Assembly: GCA_000827325.1 (NCBI GenBank)
Contig: KN832871.1
Span: 1,860,001-1,924,000 of the forward strand
Reading direction: 5' to 3'
Length of the DNA stretch: 64,000 nucleotides
Source: Oidiodendron maius Zn
Lineage: Eukaryota; Ascomycota; Leotiomycetes; Myxotrichaceae
The notes beneath the pieces are model-generated. The model saw only the letters and a list, made by a program, of their open reading frames with translations, did not search any database and was not told where the DNA came from. Below are positions 1 through 11,338 of this stretch, piece after piece. Position 1 is the first letter of the stretch. Every line of letters starts with the position of its first letter. Both the position numbers and the translations under genes were made by a program.

Positions 1-179
1 CTCTTACCGCCCCACTCACGTCCAATATAACATGGTGTGCATGGGCGTCATTAAGGGGCAGCTAGGTCCGCCTGCAGGTGCATCCCTCAACACTATGTTA
101 TACATATGGTACTTGGTACCACAAATTTCACTCATTTGATTTCAAGGAATCCGTCTTGAATCTTCCTATGACGTATGCT

Positions 180-945
180 TCACGAGCTGTTCTTGTTGTA
201 CTTGGTCTTCCCAAATGAGAAGGGAACATATCGATATTTGATCATGTGTTGGATCTGTCTCCGCACTAGTAGTTTGGTCAGTATCTATTCATATATTTCG
301 TAGTCGCCATTTTGGACTTACTAGTCAGGGTGAACAAGATCAGCCAGTAGACCACGAGGACTGGCCAGAAGACTGGCACATCGAATATCGAAAAGAAGGT
401 GCAGACGAAGCCAATGACAATGGCTCGGGTTGCGGAGTACCAGAACTTGAACTCAGGGAGGCGCCGGATGAATGGGCGGAACTCCTCATCCTGCTTAGTT
501 GGAAGACTGCCAGCTGTACCATCCTCCATTTCATTATCTATGATCTCGTTGCTAGGGTCGAACTTGGGCTGGAGGAAGGCGAGGAAGAGGTTTAGCAGGT
601 AGATACCCAGAGAGTATGCGACTGTGATCCCAGGCATTAGCTGTGAAGGATGTGTAAGGTCGCGCACCAAAGCATACCAATATACCAGCCTTGCGCCAGT
701 AATATCCTGATGAAGAACAGCAATAGGAGACCCAGTGTGCTGAACCATCTTTGCGGGACAAAGGGAGTCGACTTATCCAGCCATGCTTGGTATTGCTACA
801 ATCATATATCATCAGCTATTCAGTCATACATCACTACCTAACTTGAAGAGCGAGAGTTTTGAGATGCGCCACCTACCCGTTGAAACTTTGAAGTCTGCGC
901 GCTCACAGCGGCAAAAGGGGTCTGCTCAGGCTCGATTGAATCCAT
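180..945 (-). CDS. RER1: RER1-family ER retrieval receptor
   Basis: Rer1 is a Golgi membrane receptor that returns escaped ER membrane proteins in COPI vesicles. Four exons (877-945, 678-795, 322-621, 180-265) join in frame to 190 aa, the usual family length. Visible family blocks are the N-terminal QAWLDKSTPFVPQRW, the hydrophobic stretch ending LLAQGWYI, then SLGIYLLNLFLAFLQPKFDPS after the second intron, two later membrane segments, and the C-terminal RRQIQHMIKYRYVPF. Intron 2 (622-677) uses an acceptor that restores GWYIVAYSLG; a nearer AG would not. The tail ends KTKYNKNSS. It is divergent from the enoyl-CoA hydratase gene. Confidence 0.95.
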
Positions 946-1343
946 CCCGACCGTCTCTGTGGTCGATTCTCCGATATTGGATCGCAGTGAGAGAGCAGAA
1001 TACAAGATTGGCAGAGTTGGACCAGAAGAGTGGGTGGCGGCACAAATCCTGTTGACTGTCGAGATGCCGTAAATTTGTCTTGGACACCGTCTCCAAAATC
1101 AATCAGGGCGCGCTGGCGTTCTCGCTGTTCCTAGTTTCAGCACGTGACTTGAGACGCGGCCGCACTTCCTGTCATGATATACAGGGGTTGGGGTTCCCTC
1201 GGCTGAAGCTCCCGCTATGACGGGATAGATCAATGTAGAGCCAACTCTGGAATTCTGTCTTCAACATCTTGCGTAGCCGTTTGATTGTTCGGACCACCTC
1301 ATATCTCTTTCCATTCCAGAAGAGCTCACGCCGATATCTTAGC
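946..1343. promoter_or_regulatory. Shared divergent promoter, RER1 / enoyl-CoA hydratase
   Basis: 398 bp separate the two start codons. It contains a CACGTGAC element near 1141, an E-box core of the type bound by bHLH factors. Assignment as a shared promoter is inferred from the gene layout. Confidence 0.5.
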
Positions 1344-2272
1344 ATGAACACCCTCAGGACTCTGAGGCCGGTTGCCTCGAGATTTGCAAAGCAATCCTCC
1401 CTCCCCACCATTACCCGAAGCTTCTCTGCCACACCTTTTCGATCATACGAATTCATCGAGACCTCACAACCACGCCCAGGTGTGGGACAAGGTAACAGCC
1501 GCATCTCACGAAATCTCTCAATCCCAAACTAACGATACCAGTTACACTCAATCGCCCCAAAGCTCTCAATGCTCTCTGCTCGCCCCTCATTGCCGAACTC
1601 AACCAAGCTCTAGCTGACTTCGATGCCTCCCCCGATGTGCGCGCGATCCTCCTGACCGGCTCTCAGAAGGCCTTTGCCGCAGGCGCAGACATCAAAGAGA
1701 TGGCCCCGCTGACCTTCAGCGAGGCCTATACCACCTCCTTCATCGAATCGTGGTCCTCGCTGACCACAAATGTCAAGAAGCCAATTATTGCAGCGGTATC
1801 CGGGCACGCCCTCGGCGGCGGATGTGAGCTGGCACTGATGTGTGATGTCCTGTACTGCACGGAAACTGCAAACTTCGGCCAACCCGAGATCAAGCTTGGG
1901 ACGATTCCGGGCGCGGGAGGCAGCCAGAGACTAACGAGGGCGATTGGGAAGGCGAGAGCAATGGAATTGATTTTAACCGGGAAGAATTTCACAGGCAGGG
2001 AGGCATTTGAATGGGGTGTTGCCGCCAGGACTTTTGCGACGTGGGACGAGCTGCTTGAGGGGAGCTTGAAGACTGCTGAGACGATTGCGTCGTACAGCAA
2101 GGTAGCAGTTATGGCAGCGAAGGAGGTCGTAAATAAGAGTCAGGATTTACCGCTAAGGGACGGGGTGGAGTATGAGAGGAGAGTGTTCCATAGCTTATTC
2201 GGGAGCAACGACCAAAAGGTGGGCATGAAAGCATTTGCGGAGAAGAAGAAAGCAGAATGGACAGATAATTGA
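1344..2272 (+). CDS. Mitochondrial enoyl-CoA hydratase (crotonase family)
   Basis: It hydrates 2-trans-enoyl-CoA to 3-hydroxyacyl-CoA in beta-oxidation. Exons 1344-1491 and 1542-2272 give 292 aa. The first roughly 35 residues are rich in Arg and Ser with no acids, as expected of a mitochondrial presequence. The crotonase fold follows: TLNRPKALNAL after the intron, FAAGADIKEM (oxyanion hole), the GGGCELALMCD block with Glu145, and FGQPEIKLGTIPGAGG with Glu165, matching the two catalytic glutamates of ECHS1. The intron (1492-1541) has an ACTAAC branch site close to its 3' end. The protein closes with KAFAEKKKAEWTDN, typical of ECHS1. Both catalytic residues are present, so it should be active. 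Confidence 0.95.
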
Positions 2273-2489
2273 TGGCGGGTAGCAATCATGCTGTAGGATA
2301 TGAGCTATTCGATACTCTAGAAATAAGGCTCGAATAAATGTGAACGTGGTATATTGCTTCCGTAAATGCGTCTCCTATACTCCTAACATCCCCAAGCAAG
2401 TCAAGATTAGCACCCTCGGCTCTGCGAAACCCAAAACCAAAACGCCAAACCCCTGTTAGGTCATTCCAGCTCTATGTCATCGATACATT

Positions 2490-4526
2490 CTAGATTTCTT
2501 GTTTAACTTCGTCTTCCCACTCATTACATCGACCATACCAGCTTCGCCTTATACACGAGGCCCCGTTATCAGGAACGTTTGTTGGTATTGAGCTTTGTGC
2601 ATCTGTAGGCAAGGGATCATTGCAATGCAGTCCAAACCATCCCGCTGAAGTGCAGGAGTGGCTTGTAGATTTAGTCGGTACTTCAGGAGAGGCGGATATG
2701 ACTGGAGGGGCTGTGATAGTGTGTAAATATGTTCCATCTGTGGTAGTGGCAAGGGTTGTCGTACTAGGATCTTTGCAGCCAAACCAACCAGGAGTATTAC
2801 AGCTTGTTGATGTGCTCGCAAGTGGAGTCGAAGTCACTGTAGGAGAGGGCGTTATGATCGTGGTCGTGGTCGTGGTCGTGGTCGTGGGAGTAATCTCGTC
2901 ATTGCACCCAAACCAGCCTGGCGTCTTGCATGTCGAAGTTGACGTCGTGGTAGTTGGAGCTGTGGTGGTTGGGGTAACTCCAGTTGCAGTTGTAGTTTCA
3001 TCTAGACATCCCCACCATCCAGGAGTCTTGCATGTTGACGTTCTGGTCTGTACTCTCGTTGTTGATGTGACTGACGTAGTGGTAGTAGTCTTGTTGCCGG
3101 TAACTTCCTTCCATAGCGGACAATCATAGCATTCCGGTGTGAATCTACATTCTGGTACAGTTGTCCATTTCTTGATGACATTATTAATCAGCCATATGAT
3201 CCGGTGGCTCGAGACGAAAACCTTAGTATTGTTGGCAGCTACAACATCCCAGACACACTCTCTTCCAGTATGGCAAGCGCTTTCCAAAGCATAGCCAGCG
3301 TAGGAACATGATGCCGTGGCTCCATTACACGTTCCCATGAATATTGGATCCGCATTGTTGCCAAAGTGGTAAGCGCCTGTATAGTCGCGCTGGCCGGGCC
3401 TGTCGGGGTCGATTCCAGGGGGAATTGGAAGGCCCAGGCGGTTGGATGGTAGGGCATCCGGGACTGATTGAAAGGTGAGGACGGCTCTGCCGTAAGTCAA
3501 TCCTATCATCGCACCGATAGAGCCACCAAGTGAATGGCCAGACAACCATATATCGGCGTTGGGATACATAGCTGTGACATTACCATAGAGATACTTAGCA
3601 GCCGCATAGTATCGATTCTCCTTTGTCAGGCTCTTTTTGAGGCAGGTAAGATTGCAGGTGTACGTGCCTTGAGCACAATCACAGACTTGCCGAGGGAGGC
3701 CACTCGACTGCTGACCGCAACAACAACTGAAGAACAAGTTATCATTCTCTTTGTCGTTGGTGGTGGTACCTTCGCCATCCCAAATTGCGAGGGTTGTCCC
3801 TTTCAGGCCAATGACGACTGTGGAGTTGCTTTCGTCGATATATAGATATCCCCGCAGTCCATCACTGTCCCAACCAAATCCGTCATCGTCAGTCCTGTTG
3901 AAACCCCCATTCACTTCTTTCCAATCTCCGTCGCCGGGTTTCTCGACATATGCGTTGGCGGCCATCTGGGCGAAGGTCAACACAGTTTGGAAGTCCGCTA
4001 CATCTGGGCCGGCAACTGTATCCATCGTCCATGCTGAGGGAGACAGTGCCCAATACCCGCCTTCCTCTCGGGCCGCAGCCACCATGGGATCGATGACTGA
4101 GGGCCGTCTGTCCTTTAATCGATGGATCTTCATGGGGCTAGTCTTGACAACAAGTGGTCTCGTCTCCTCCTCCAGGCGGCCATCTTCTGATTCTATCCAC
4201 ACTCCTGAATCAGTTGTCGAAACATCGAGTCTCTTGTGAAGTGTGAGGTCCTGGACTCCATGGTGCATGATGTGGCGTAACGACTGGGATGGGTTAGCAC
4301 TTTCATCTCCGGTGAGGATAGTGATTTGACGTACAAATACATGCTCGTTACCCGGACGTGAGGGAGCTCCTGGTAGGACTGGAAAAGGGTCGAGTATGGG
4401 GAGGGGAGCCTGTGGCATCGAGGCAGCAGCTGGTGTTGCTGAGAGAGCCAGGAGCGAGAGCAGACACCCCGCCGTGACTCTGCCGGCAGAGTGGCATCTT
4501 GCGAATGGACGGTGATGCACCGGCAT
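2490..4526 (-). CDS. ATG15: ATG15-type autophagic lipase with C-terminal Cys modules
   Basis: Atg15 is the vacuolar phospholipase that breaks down autophagic bodies and MVB vesicles after delivery by the MVB route. It is a single exon of 678 aa; I chose the ATG at 4526 because it leads straight into a hydrophobic signal-anchor (residues about 18-37). The lipase-3 core shows the nucleophile elbow GHSLGG (Ser332), with Asp393 in NNADP and His441 in SSHRI as likely partners. Family blocks FAQMAANAY and the Cys cluster CCCGQQSS are present. From about residue 480 the protein becomes a Thr/Ser-rich stalk with four copies of a C-x-TPGWFGC-like module (CKTPGWWGC, CKTPGWFGC, CNTPGWFGC, CTSAGWFGLHC), an extension not found in yeast Atg15. 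Divergent from the VPS9 gene. Confidence 0.93.
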   Translation of the reverse strand: MPVHHRPFARCHSAGRVTAGCLLSLLALSATPAAASMPQAPLPILDPFPVLPGAPSRPGNEHVFVRQITILTGDESANPSQSLRHIMHHGVQDLTLHKRLDVSTTDSGVWIESEDGRLEEETRPLVVKTSPMKIHRLKDRRPSVIDPMVAAAREEGGYWALSPSAWTMDTVAGPDVADFQTVLTFAQMAANAYVEKPGDGDWKEVNGGFNRTDDDGFGWDSDGLRGYLYIDESNSTVVIGLKGTTLAIWDGEGTTTNDKENDNLFFSCCCGQQSSGLPRQVCDCAQGTYTCNLTCLKKSLTKENRYYAAAKYLYGNVTAMYPNADIWLSGHSLGGSIGAMIGLTYGRAVLTFQSVPDALPSNRLGLPIPPGIDPDRPGQRDYTGAYHFGNNADPIFMGTCNGATASCSYAGYALESACHTGRECVWDVVAANNTKVFVSSHRIIWLINNVIKKWTTVPECRFTPECYDCPLWKEVTGNKTTTTTSVTSTTRVQTRTSTCKTPGWWGCLDETTTATGVTPTTTAPTTTTSTSTCKTPGWFGCNDEITPTTTTTTTTTIITPSPTVTSTPLASTSTSCNTPGWFGCKDPSTTTLATTTDGTYLHTITAPPVISASPEVPTKSTSHSCTSAGWFGLHCNDPLPTDAQSSIPTNVPDNGASCIRRSWYGRCNEWEDEVKQEI
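2859..2886. repeat. In-frame hexanucleotide microsatellite in ATG15 stalk
   Basis: About 4.7 copies of CGTGGT on the + strand, encoding an uninterrupted Thr run between two Cys modules on the coding strand. Unit gains or losses would stay in frame. Confidence 0.9.
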
Positions 4527-5183
4527 CTTTGAAGAGGGTAGTGAAGGAAATGAGATATTGTGTGGGAGGAGCAGAAAATGAAGACACACGGCAGTTGAGG
4601 TGCCCGCTGTCTCTGCTGGTCAACAAAGCGTCATTGCAACGGGTGGTGGTTGAGGCGTCGCGAAAGTCATGTGCTTCGATGTTGCTGGGGACCATTATCA
4701 ACGGGGATCTGATTGGACTATATGACCGGTGCCTTATCTGGATGTGATTAGTTAACTTATGTCACCCCGTCATTACCTAAGCAATTTTGTTCCGAAGGCT
4801 GAGAGATACCTAAGCATGACTGCAAATACGCGGGGTGATCTTTCGACCACCCAGAATACGCCTAAGACCCTGACCTCGCATCATAGCCTCATCCTTTGGT
4901 ATCGACAGCTAATTGCAGGGCCAACAAGGATTTGGGATCAAACTTGCGCCTCGGCCTTGATGACATCGAGATATTTATATTACGGAAATGTGAATAGTAC
5001 TTAACGTCGCCCTTCCTTATTTTCCCGTTGTTCAATTGAATATCGATCGGTTGGTAGCCAGCCTGCGTATGACAGTTTCAGCCGGTGCCTACTTCATGCG
5101 AGACGTAAGGCATTCCACGAACGCATAGGTAAAAGCCCCTAGCTCCCTGTGTCACGACATGAACGCGGGCACAAGCTGACAAG
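4527..5183. promoter_or_regulatory. Divergent promoter region, ATG15 / VPS9 GEF
   Basis: 657 bp between two start codons on opposite strands. No coding sequence is convincing here. Shared control of the two endosome-vacuole genes is inferred from layout only. Confidence 0.45.
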
Positions 5184-7577
5184 ATGTTCAAGCTGCCAGA
5201 TTTTATGGCACCCACAAACAAGAAGTCCCAAGACCACCGCCCGCGCCCGCTGCAGAGCTCGAAATCGTGGTCCAGGATCGAGCCGGACAGCCCGAGTCGA
5301 TCCGCTCGAAATCAGCACGCGAGCACAACTCAGAATGGAGCAGTGCCGGAGCTAAAGGAAAAAGAAAATATAGACCAGACCGGTACTCCTGAAGTTAACA
5401 AGATGCAGCCCGACGTGTTTGAGAAGGGCCCGGATGAAGATGGGCAGCACGAAGCTGTGGAGGGGATTAGTGGCAGGTTATCGGTGGATTGCAATGACCT
5501 TCCGATAGAGCTTATCAGCTTGACAGACAGGTTTGTGCACCATGCTCAGTGACGCTATAGAGACTGACTACGTACAGTTTTATAGAATCACTCTCTGCGA
5601 AAGTACATCGTACACCACCTAATGTGGATACGTTGTCTGGTCTCTTCCAAGACTTCTACGCCGTAGCAACTACACACATAAACACCCACATTTCTACCCT
5701 ATCATCCCGGCAACATAGGGAAAGCTCTTCAAATTCCGTCTCCTCATTAGCTTCCACGGCCAGCAAATTCCGGGCCAAGGCGGCATCGTTTGGCAACAGG
5801 GAACGGCCAAAGGTTGCTACTGCTGAGAAGCAGGATACGGAGCAGATGATGCTAACTGCAGAAGAGATTAGCGAGAGGAAGCGTGCCCGGAAGGCGCTCG
5901 AACAGAAGCGCGTGATTTTAGAGGAGGCCGTGGAGAGGAGGGTATGTGAAGGCGTCTACGATAGAATATGGAGGCATAGGAGTACACAAGATGAGGCGCA
6001 AGACGAGAAGCTGCGGTCAAAGACAGCGGCCCTGGCCGTCGTTGGTATTGGCCTGACCGATCTAGGAGTCGACGTGGGCCAGAAGGACAGCGAGAACGCA
6101 GAAGAGAAGGAGAGCGAGGTGCGAGAATGGCTCGAGGATTCCAGGCGGCACCTGACCGCGATGAACGACAAACAGTATCCTCTAGGCAAACTGCAACACC
6201 TTAAAGCAGCTCACAAGAGCATTGTCGACACCCTGTCCCACTTCCACCCTTCCTCGTCAGCGGACGAGATCATGCCCATGCTGATCTACACGCTCATCAC
6301 GTCGCGGCCAGAAGGGATTAACGTCATGAGCAATCTCTACTTCATACAAAGATTCCGCAACGAGAGCAAGGTAGACGGCGAGGCAGCATATTGCTTGACC
6401 AACTTGGAAGCAGCCATTACCTTCCTCGAGACTGTAGACCTGGCGAGCCTCAGGGAAGACGAGGTGCCGTCCGGCCCGCCGAAGCCGAGTACACCTGGGT
6501 TCGACCGGCCAGAACCCATGACGGTCCCACCATCAGAGCCAGTCGCCCCGGCAGTAAGTCAGGCGAACGCAACGTCAGAGATATCCAAGGCCCAGCCTGC
6601 CCCGCGCCAGTTGCAGCCGAACAACCGCAAGCTGAGCAACATGTTCCAACCGCCTCCGCAGGTCCTGGGGGCGGCGGGGGCCGTCCGCAGCACGGCGGAT
6701 CACGGGTTCAAGTCACTGGGCAACAGCCTTGGAGAGAGCTACAAGTTCCTGCTCAGCAAGCTGAAGGAGCGGCAGGAAGATCCGTCGAGTCCCGCCGCGG
6801 ATCTCGTCGTGCCCAAGACACTCGATGACGCCCGGAAGCTCATCAACCCCTCGCCTCCCGAGGACGACGGGTCTGTCAGTGGAGGCAGCTCTCACAACAG
6901 CCCAGACCCGGCACAGCGGCACCGCAGCGACTCGGGCGCCGCCAGGGGAGACCTGAGCATCGCGAGCGCGCTAGGCGGGCGCAAGATGGTGCGCGAGGGG
7001 AGTGCAGATAGCGCGCGCAGCGCGGCTAGCAGCACGAAGAAGGTCGCCTTTGCCGAAGAGGGTGGCGACAAGGCTGTAGCTGGGGCTGCGGCTGCAGCTG
7101 CCACTGTTGCAGCTGGGACCCCCACACCCTTGACGCCGTCGTCCTCGGGCAATCCCGCGATCGTGGAGTCTATGCGCAGCCTGGGCAGCTCACTGAACCC
7201 GATGAGCCGGATCGCCGGGATGGGCTTCCCACGCGGGTTTGGGCGCGCGGCGGCAGCGACGCCCCCGCCAGCGAAAACAGCGGCCACGACGGCTGATGGA
7301 GGGGTTGCTGACCTAACAACTGTAAGTCCCTTCTACCCTGAGAATCGTTGTAGGTCCATGTGAACAGAGCTCATGACTGATCTCAAAATTGTAGGCCTTC
7401 CCCGACCTGGCAGCGGAGTTGCCCCCACGCGAGGTGCCGAAGATCGCTCCGCCGGTAAAGCGGTTCATGGAGCTGAAGAACCCGGGAGAGCTGCGCATCA
7501 ACGAGGTGCTGGAGCTGCTTCGGGACTACCGGAGACTGGCGGGTGCGTTGAAGGACGCTGGGGCATTTGAGAAGTGA
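5184..7577 (+). CDS. VPS9-domain Rab5-type guanine nucleotide exchange factor
   Basis: VPS9 proteins load GTP on Rab5/Vps21 GTPases at endosomes. Exons 5184-5530, 5578-7321 and 7395-7577 join in frame to 757 aa. The VPS9 core lies at about residues 220-390: a preceding helical region with YPLGKLQHLKAAHKSIVD, then SADEIMPMLIYTLITS, the hallmark VPS9 segment, and SNLYFIQRF followed by GEAAYCLTNLEAAITFLE. The rest is low complexity: a charged N-terminus and a Pro/Ala/Ser-rich tail of about 300 residues ending in a short conserved-looking helix from exon 3 (INEVLELLRDYRRLAGALK). The overall shape resembles fungal Muk1-like GEFs rather than Vps9 itself, since I see no CUE domain. Confidence 0.88.
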
Positions 7578-10500
7578 AGTGTGTTGTGGGAAGGGAGTGA
7601 GCGGAGAGGACGTGGCGTTTGGTGTGTGCTTTACCTTATGAATAGATGGACCTGGGACTCTACAATACATTGGGACTTACATAACATGGGTATACGGCGA
7701 CAGAGAGGAGAAGAGGCTCTGTAGAATAGCCAAGCATGCTTGCTAGCAAACACCAGTTGTGAAATTTTCCGAGCTGCATGCGGTGTCTCCTGAAATAGCT
7801 CAGATGTACGAGGAAATAACACTCCTCACTTCACCTTAGCTAAGACCGTTCCTCCTAAATCAGATTTACCCAACCTTAAACAATTCACGTGCCCCACCCC
7901 CGTTTCGCCTCCCTTTTCCACCACGTGGAATATCCGCTTGTAGTGCACACCCGCGCCGGCACGGTGGCTCGCAGGTACATAACCTCCGATGTCCGTCCCC
8001 AGGTGTTTATGCATACTGGGCTCCAGCTCCGACCTTTAACGCCGCGCTCGGCTACCCGGCACCCACACCCAAAAAAACGGGCCAGGCGGATATAAGGCCG
8101 TGGGACGGAAGTACGGAGTCTATCATCACGGAAGAGGATGGTGCAGGTTGTGCCGTTTGTGCCATGTCACAGTGCTTCCTTTCTTGGTGATGCTTGTCAT
8201 AGGAGTTAGGATATAGGGAATAGGATGAATACTTGTTTCAGTCTTTGCTAAGGGCCGCGGAGATAGGTAATAGACAGAACGGGGAAAGAAGGCTCCCGTG
8301 GAGTCACGATGCTGGATATGAGGAAAATTTTCATACTTACTTACTCACCTTACATACTGCCAAGGTTAAAATTCTGCGGCGCCGAATTCGGGGATACGTT
8401 GAAGGGAAATGCTTGGGAATGGAAAATATACCAAGCAGGCAGCCTCTTACCTTTTGTAAGCCACGCATCTCCTCTTCCTCATCAACCCACCCGTGATTAG
8501 TAGAGGCGCCGGGCGGGTCATCTCTTATTATTAACCCGTGGGCTCGCAGAGCCGCGATCCGTATCCGAGCTGCCACGAGGGAAAAAAACGGTAAATCATC
8601 ATAGAGGTGGATTACTCAGCGGGGGGTTTGTCAGAAGGGTGCATTCGTGCAGGTGCGGTGAGGTAACCGTAGCCATAACGTTCACACCATAACGTTACCC
8701 TTCCTGCTCTCCCGCTGCAACCCTCTCACTGGAAAGCGGTGACGCACAAGGGCTTGAACGGCATGAGATTGGGAGTCTCGTCTCGCACTCGCATCCGCAT
8801 GCATGCATTGTTTCATCTCAGTCCCTACGATATCTCCTATCTCTACAGTAGAAAGTCTCTCCGAGCCCGCCTTCACCGCCCAGACCCCATCCGAAATCCG
8901 AGCTCGCGTCCGAGTCGGGAATTAGAGCGGGCTAGTCCTATTGAGGCAACCAAGGAGTCCACCTCAGCCTTACACCCCCGCCACTCACATCACCCTCTTC
9001 CCCCCCGGCCGAAGCTCGGATTTTTCTTTCCCGTCGGACGCGATTCAATCTCCATTTCCCGCTTACATCACGTCTTACCTCACCTCGCAATTTCTCCCCG
9101 CTCATTCGTCCCTTTACGCCCGCTTTCGTCAGCACACCTTGGCCCGTGAAATTGTCACGCCTTACCCGACGCGGAGATTCGCTTCGAACCTGTACGAAGG
9201 GCGCACCAGCAAGGACGAAATCGAGTTAGGTCGCTCTCGCATATATCTTTTTAAGGTTTATATGCGATTCCGACGGCTGAGTAATTCAATTTCCCCCATT
9301 CTGTTGCGTCTACGCAATATATTAATACTATTCAGGTATTTCAGGCCTCCACGGCCGGTAGGAACGAGTTTGCGAGCGAGAACGAGTTAATAATAACCCT
9401 AAACTGATGCACTCCAGGAACCGATACCTCCCACATGGTAAGTACTGCAAACACCTAAGATAGTACGAGACACAGACCACGGTCACGAGACCGCAACCCC
9501 GCGCATAGGATTGAGTCGCGGCCTGGGCTCGCACTGTCTCAATGATGGAGATGTGGGGAGAGCGAAGGATGAGGATTCACGCCCTGGTGCTGGGAAATGC
9601 AGGTGCTGGGAAATACACTCGGTGTACCACGGTTTATTGTTCCTCCTGTAGACAGCGTACACCCGGCGGTTAGGGTCGGGTGTCCAGGTACCTGAATTGA
9701 CGATGTCCAGATGGTTCCACCTTCTGGGTCACAGCAGCGATGAGTCGACGGGGAATTTTTGTCTGTGTGTTTCATTTGTGCGCTCGCTAGTGCACGCAGG
9801 ATCAGAACCCTATGGCATCTCATTGCTGGCTGGCCCAGAAGGGAAATCTCTGCTCGTCTGAATCATCGCGGCGTGCAGAGAGGGCGGAGCACGGTCCAGC
9901 CTCGTCCAGCCGCTCATGCCCACTGAAGCGGCAATCATTTCGCAATTTGGTACCTGGAGAGGCAGCGACGGTGAGTTATACATAGTATAGTACAGTACAT
10001 GCCGCAGTCAATTGATAGGACGCGTCGTATGGAGATCCCCCAAACGGCCAGGCAACAAAATTACTCGAGGCGCGGGTGAGGTACGCACGTACACGTTTCA
10101 CGCAATTACAATACGCCAGGTAGCTACGTGAAGGCCTAAAGGGGCTCGGTTTCGCGCGCGGCGCCGTGTCGTGTCCTGTCCGCCCAGCAAGGCTTGGACG
10201 GTCGAGAGTCCCCAGGCTGCCACTTTCTCCTTCGTACCGCGCTTTCGCATTCGCATCCGATCGCTCAAACGGGGAATTCTAGCTGCCGGACACCGCCAAC
10301 TCCACCACCACAGCCATCTTGCGAGCGGCCTCGTCACCGCACCGCCCTCCGCCTGGTTGTGTGCCTTGGGTGCCGGCGCGGTGGTTCGTAGGATGGAGGA
10401 TGGAGGATGCGCCCGGGGTGGGGGGGGGCCTGGAATGCTGGGACCTACGGTATGACGATGTGCTGTGCTGTAGTACTGTACTGTACTTTCGCGGTGCTGG

Positions 10501-11338
10501 AGTGATTGCCCATCATGGTGTCAGAGATGAGGAATGACTGTAATGGGCAAATGCTTGATTTCTAAGACAGGTGCCGTGCGATTCATGCTCAGATGGGGTT
10601 TGTCAGCGGATGCGGCGGCGCTCGCGTCGGCAGTAGGACATAGGGTGAAGCAAGCTGGACATAACGCAGGCGGACAATGATAACCTCCGAGACGATGCCT
10701 AGTAATCACTAACGCCGCTCTTTCGTTCCCTCGCACCTCGCACCTCGTACACCACGGTGTGCACCAAACATGCCGAGACTGGCGGGCCAGGATCTTCGCA
10801 TTCGTGACTCCCCTGTGCGCACTAGCCCCTTGTGGTATCATTCTGCTGGGGCTGCCTGGAGGATGACAGAACCCCACGGTGCTCGGCAGAATGATGATTA
10901 CACGCGAAGGATGACCAACCTTAGGCTTTATTAATGGCCCGCTAGGCTTCTTAGGGCAATCAATGCTGGTCCACGCGGGCTCAGCACCACCACGGACTTG
11001 TCGGGGTTTGGATTATCCACGAGAGCAGCCGCGCATTACAAAAGAAGAGCTGCTCCCCCATCATGGTCATCATATCGAAATCCTCAAATCCTCAATCCTC
11101 CAGCAAACCCAAACCATCCTCCACCACCGATCTCCATCAACAACACCAAGAACGCTCGTCGAGATACCACACAACCCACTACGACGCCATATCATCGGCC
11201 TTCCACCACGTCGGCCACCATCCAGCCTCGCGTATCCGGCACCGGCCCCCGCTCTCGGCCTCGACTGAAGAAATTGGTGCCTTGAGTCACACTTCTTACC
11301 AAGGCATATAATCTCACGATTTCTCGCAACTGGACATC
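7578..11338. other. 3.8 kb gene-free region upstream of an acidic protein gene
   Basis: The longest gene-free stretch in the window. Open frames here are short and resemble no family. Visible structure: a 15-bp-spaced repeat of CCATAACGTT at 8673-8697, a 16-bp tandem repeat (9585-9600 and 9601-9616, core GGTGCTGGGAAAT), tandem CCTCGCAC-like units near 10730-10755, and runs of alternating GTACT near 9985 and 10470. The last roughly 300 bp are C- and CA-rich, like a fungal 5' leader. The likeliest content is a long promoter and leader of the gene at 11339, or unannotated noncoding RNA. Confidence 0.5.

Noticed and set aside
2620-3129. 169-codon Val-rich plus-strand frame
   Set aside because: It is the antisense of the Thr-rich stalk of ATG15.
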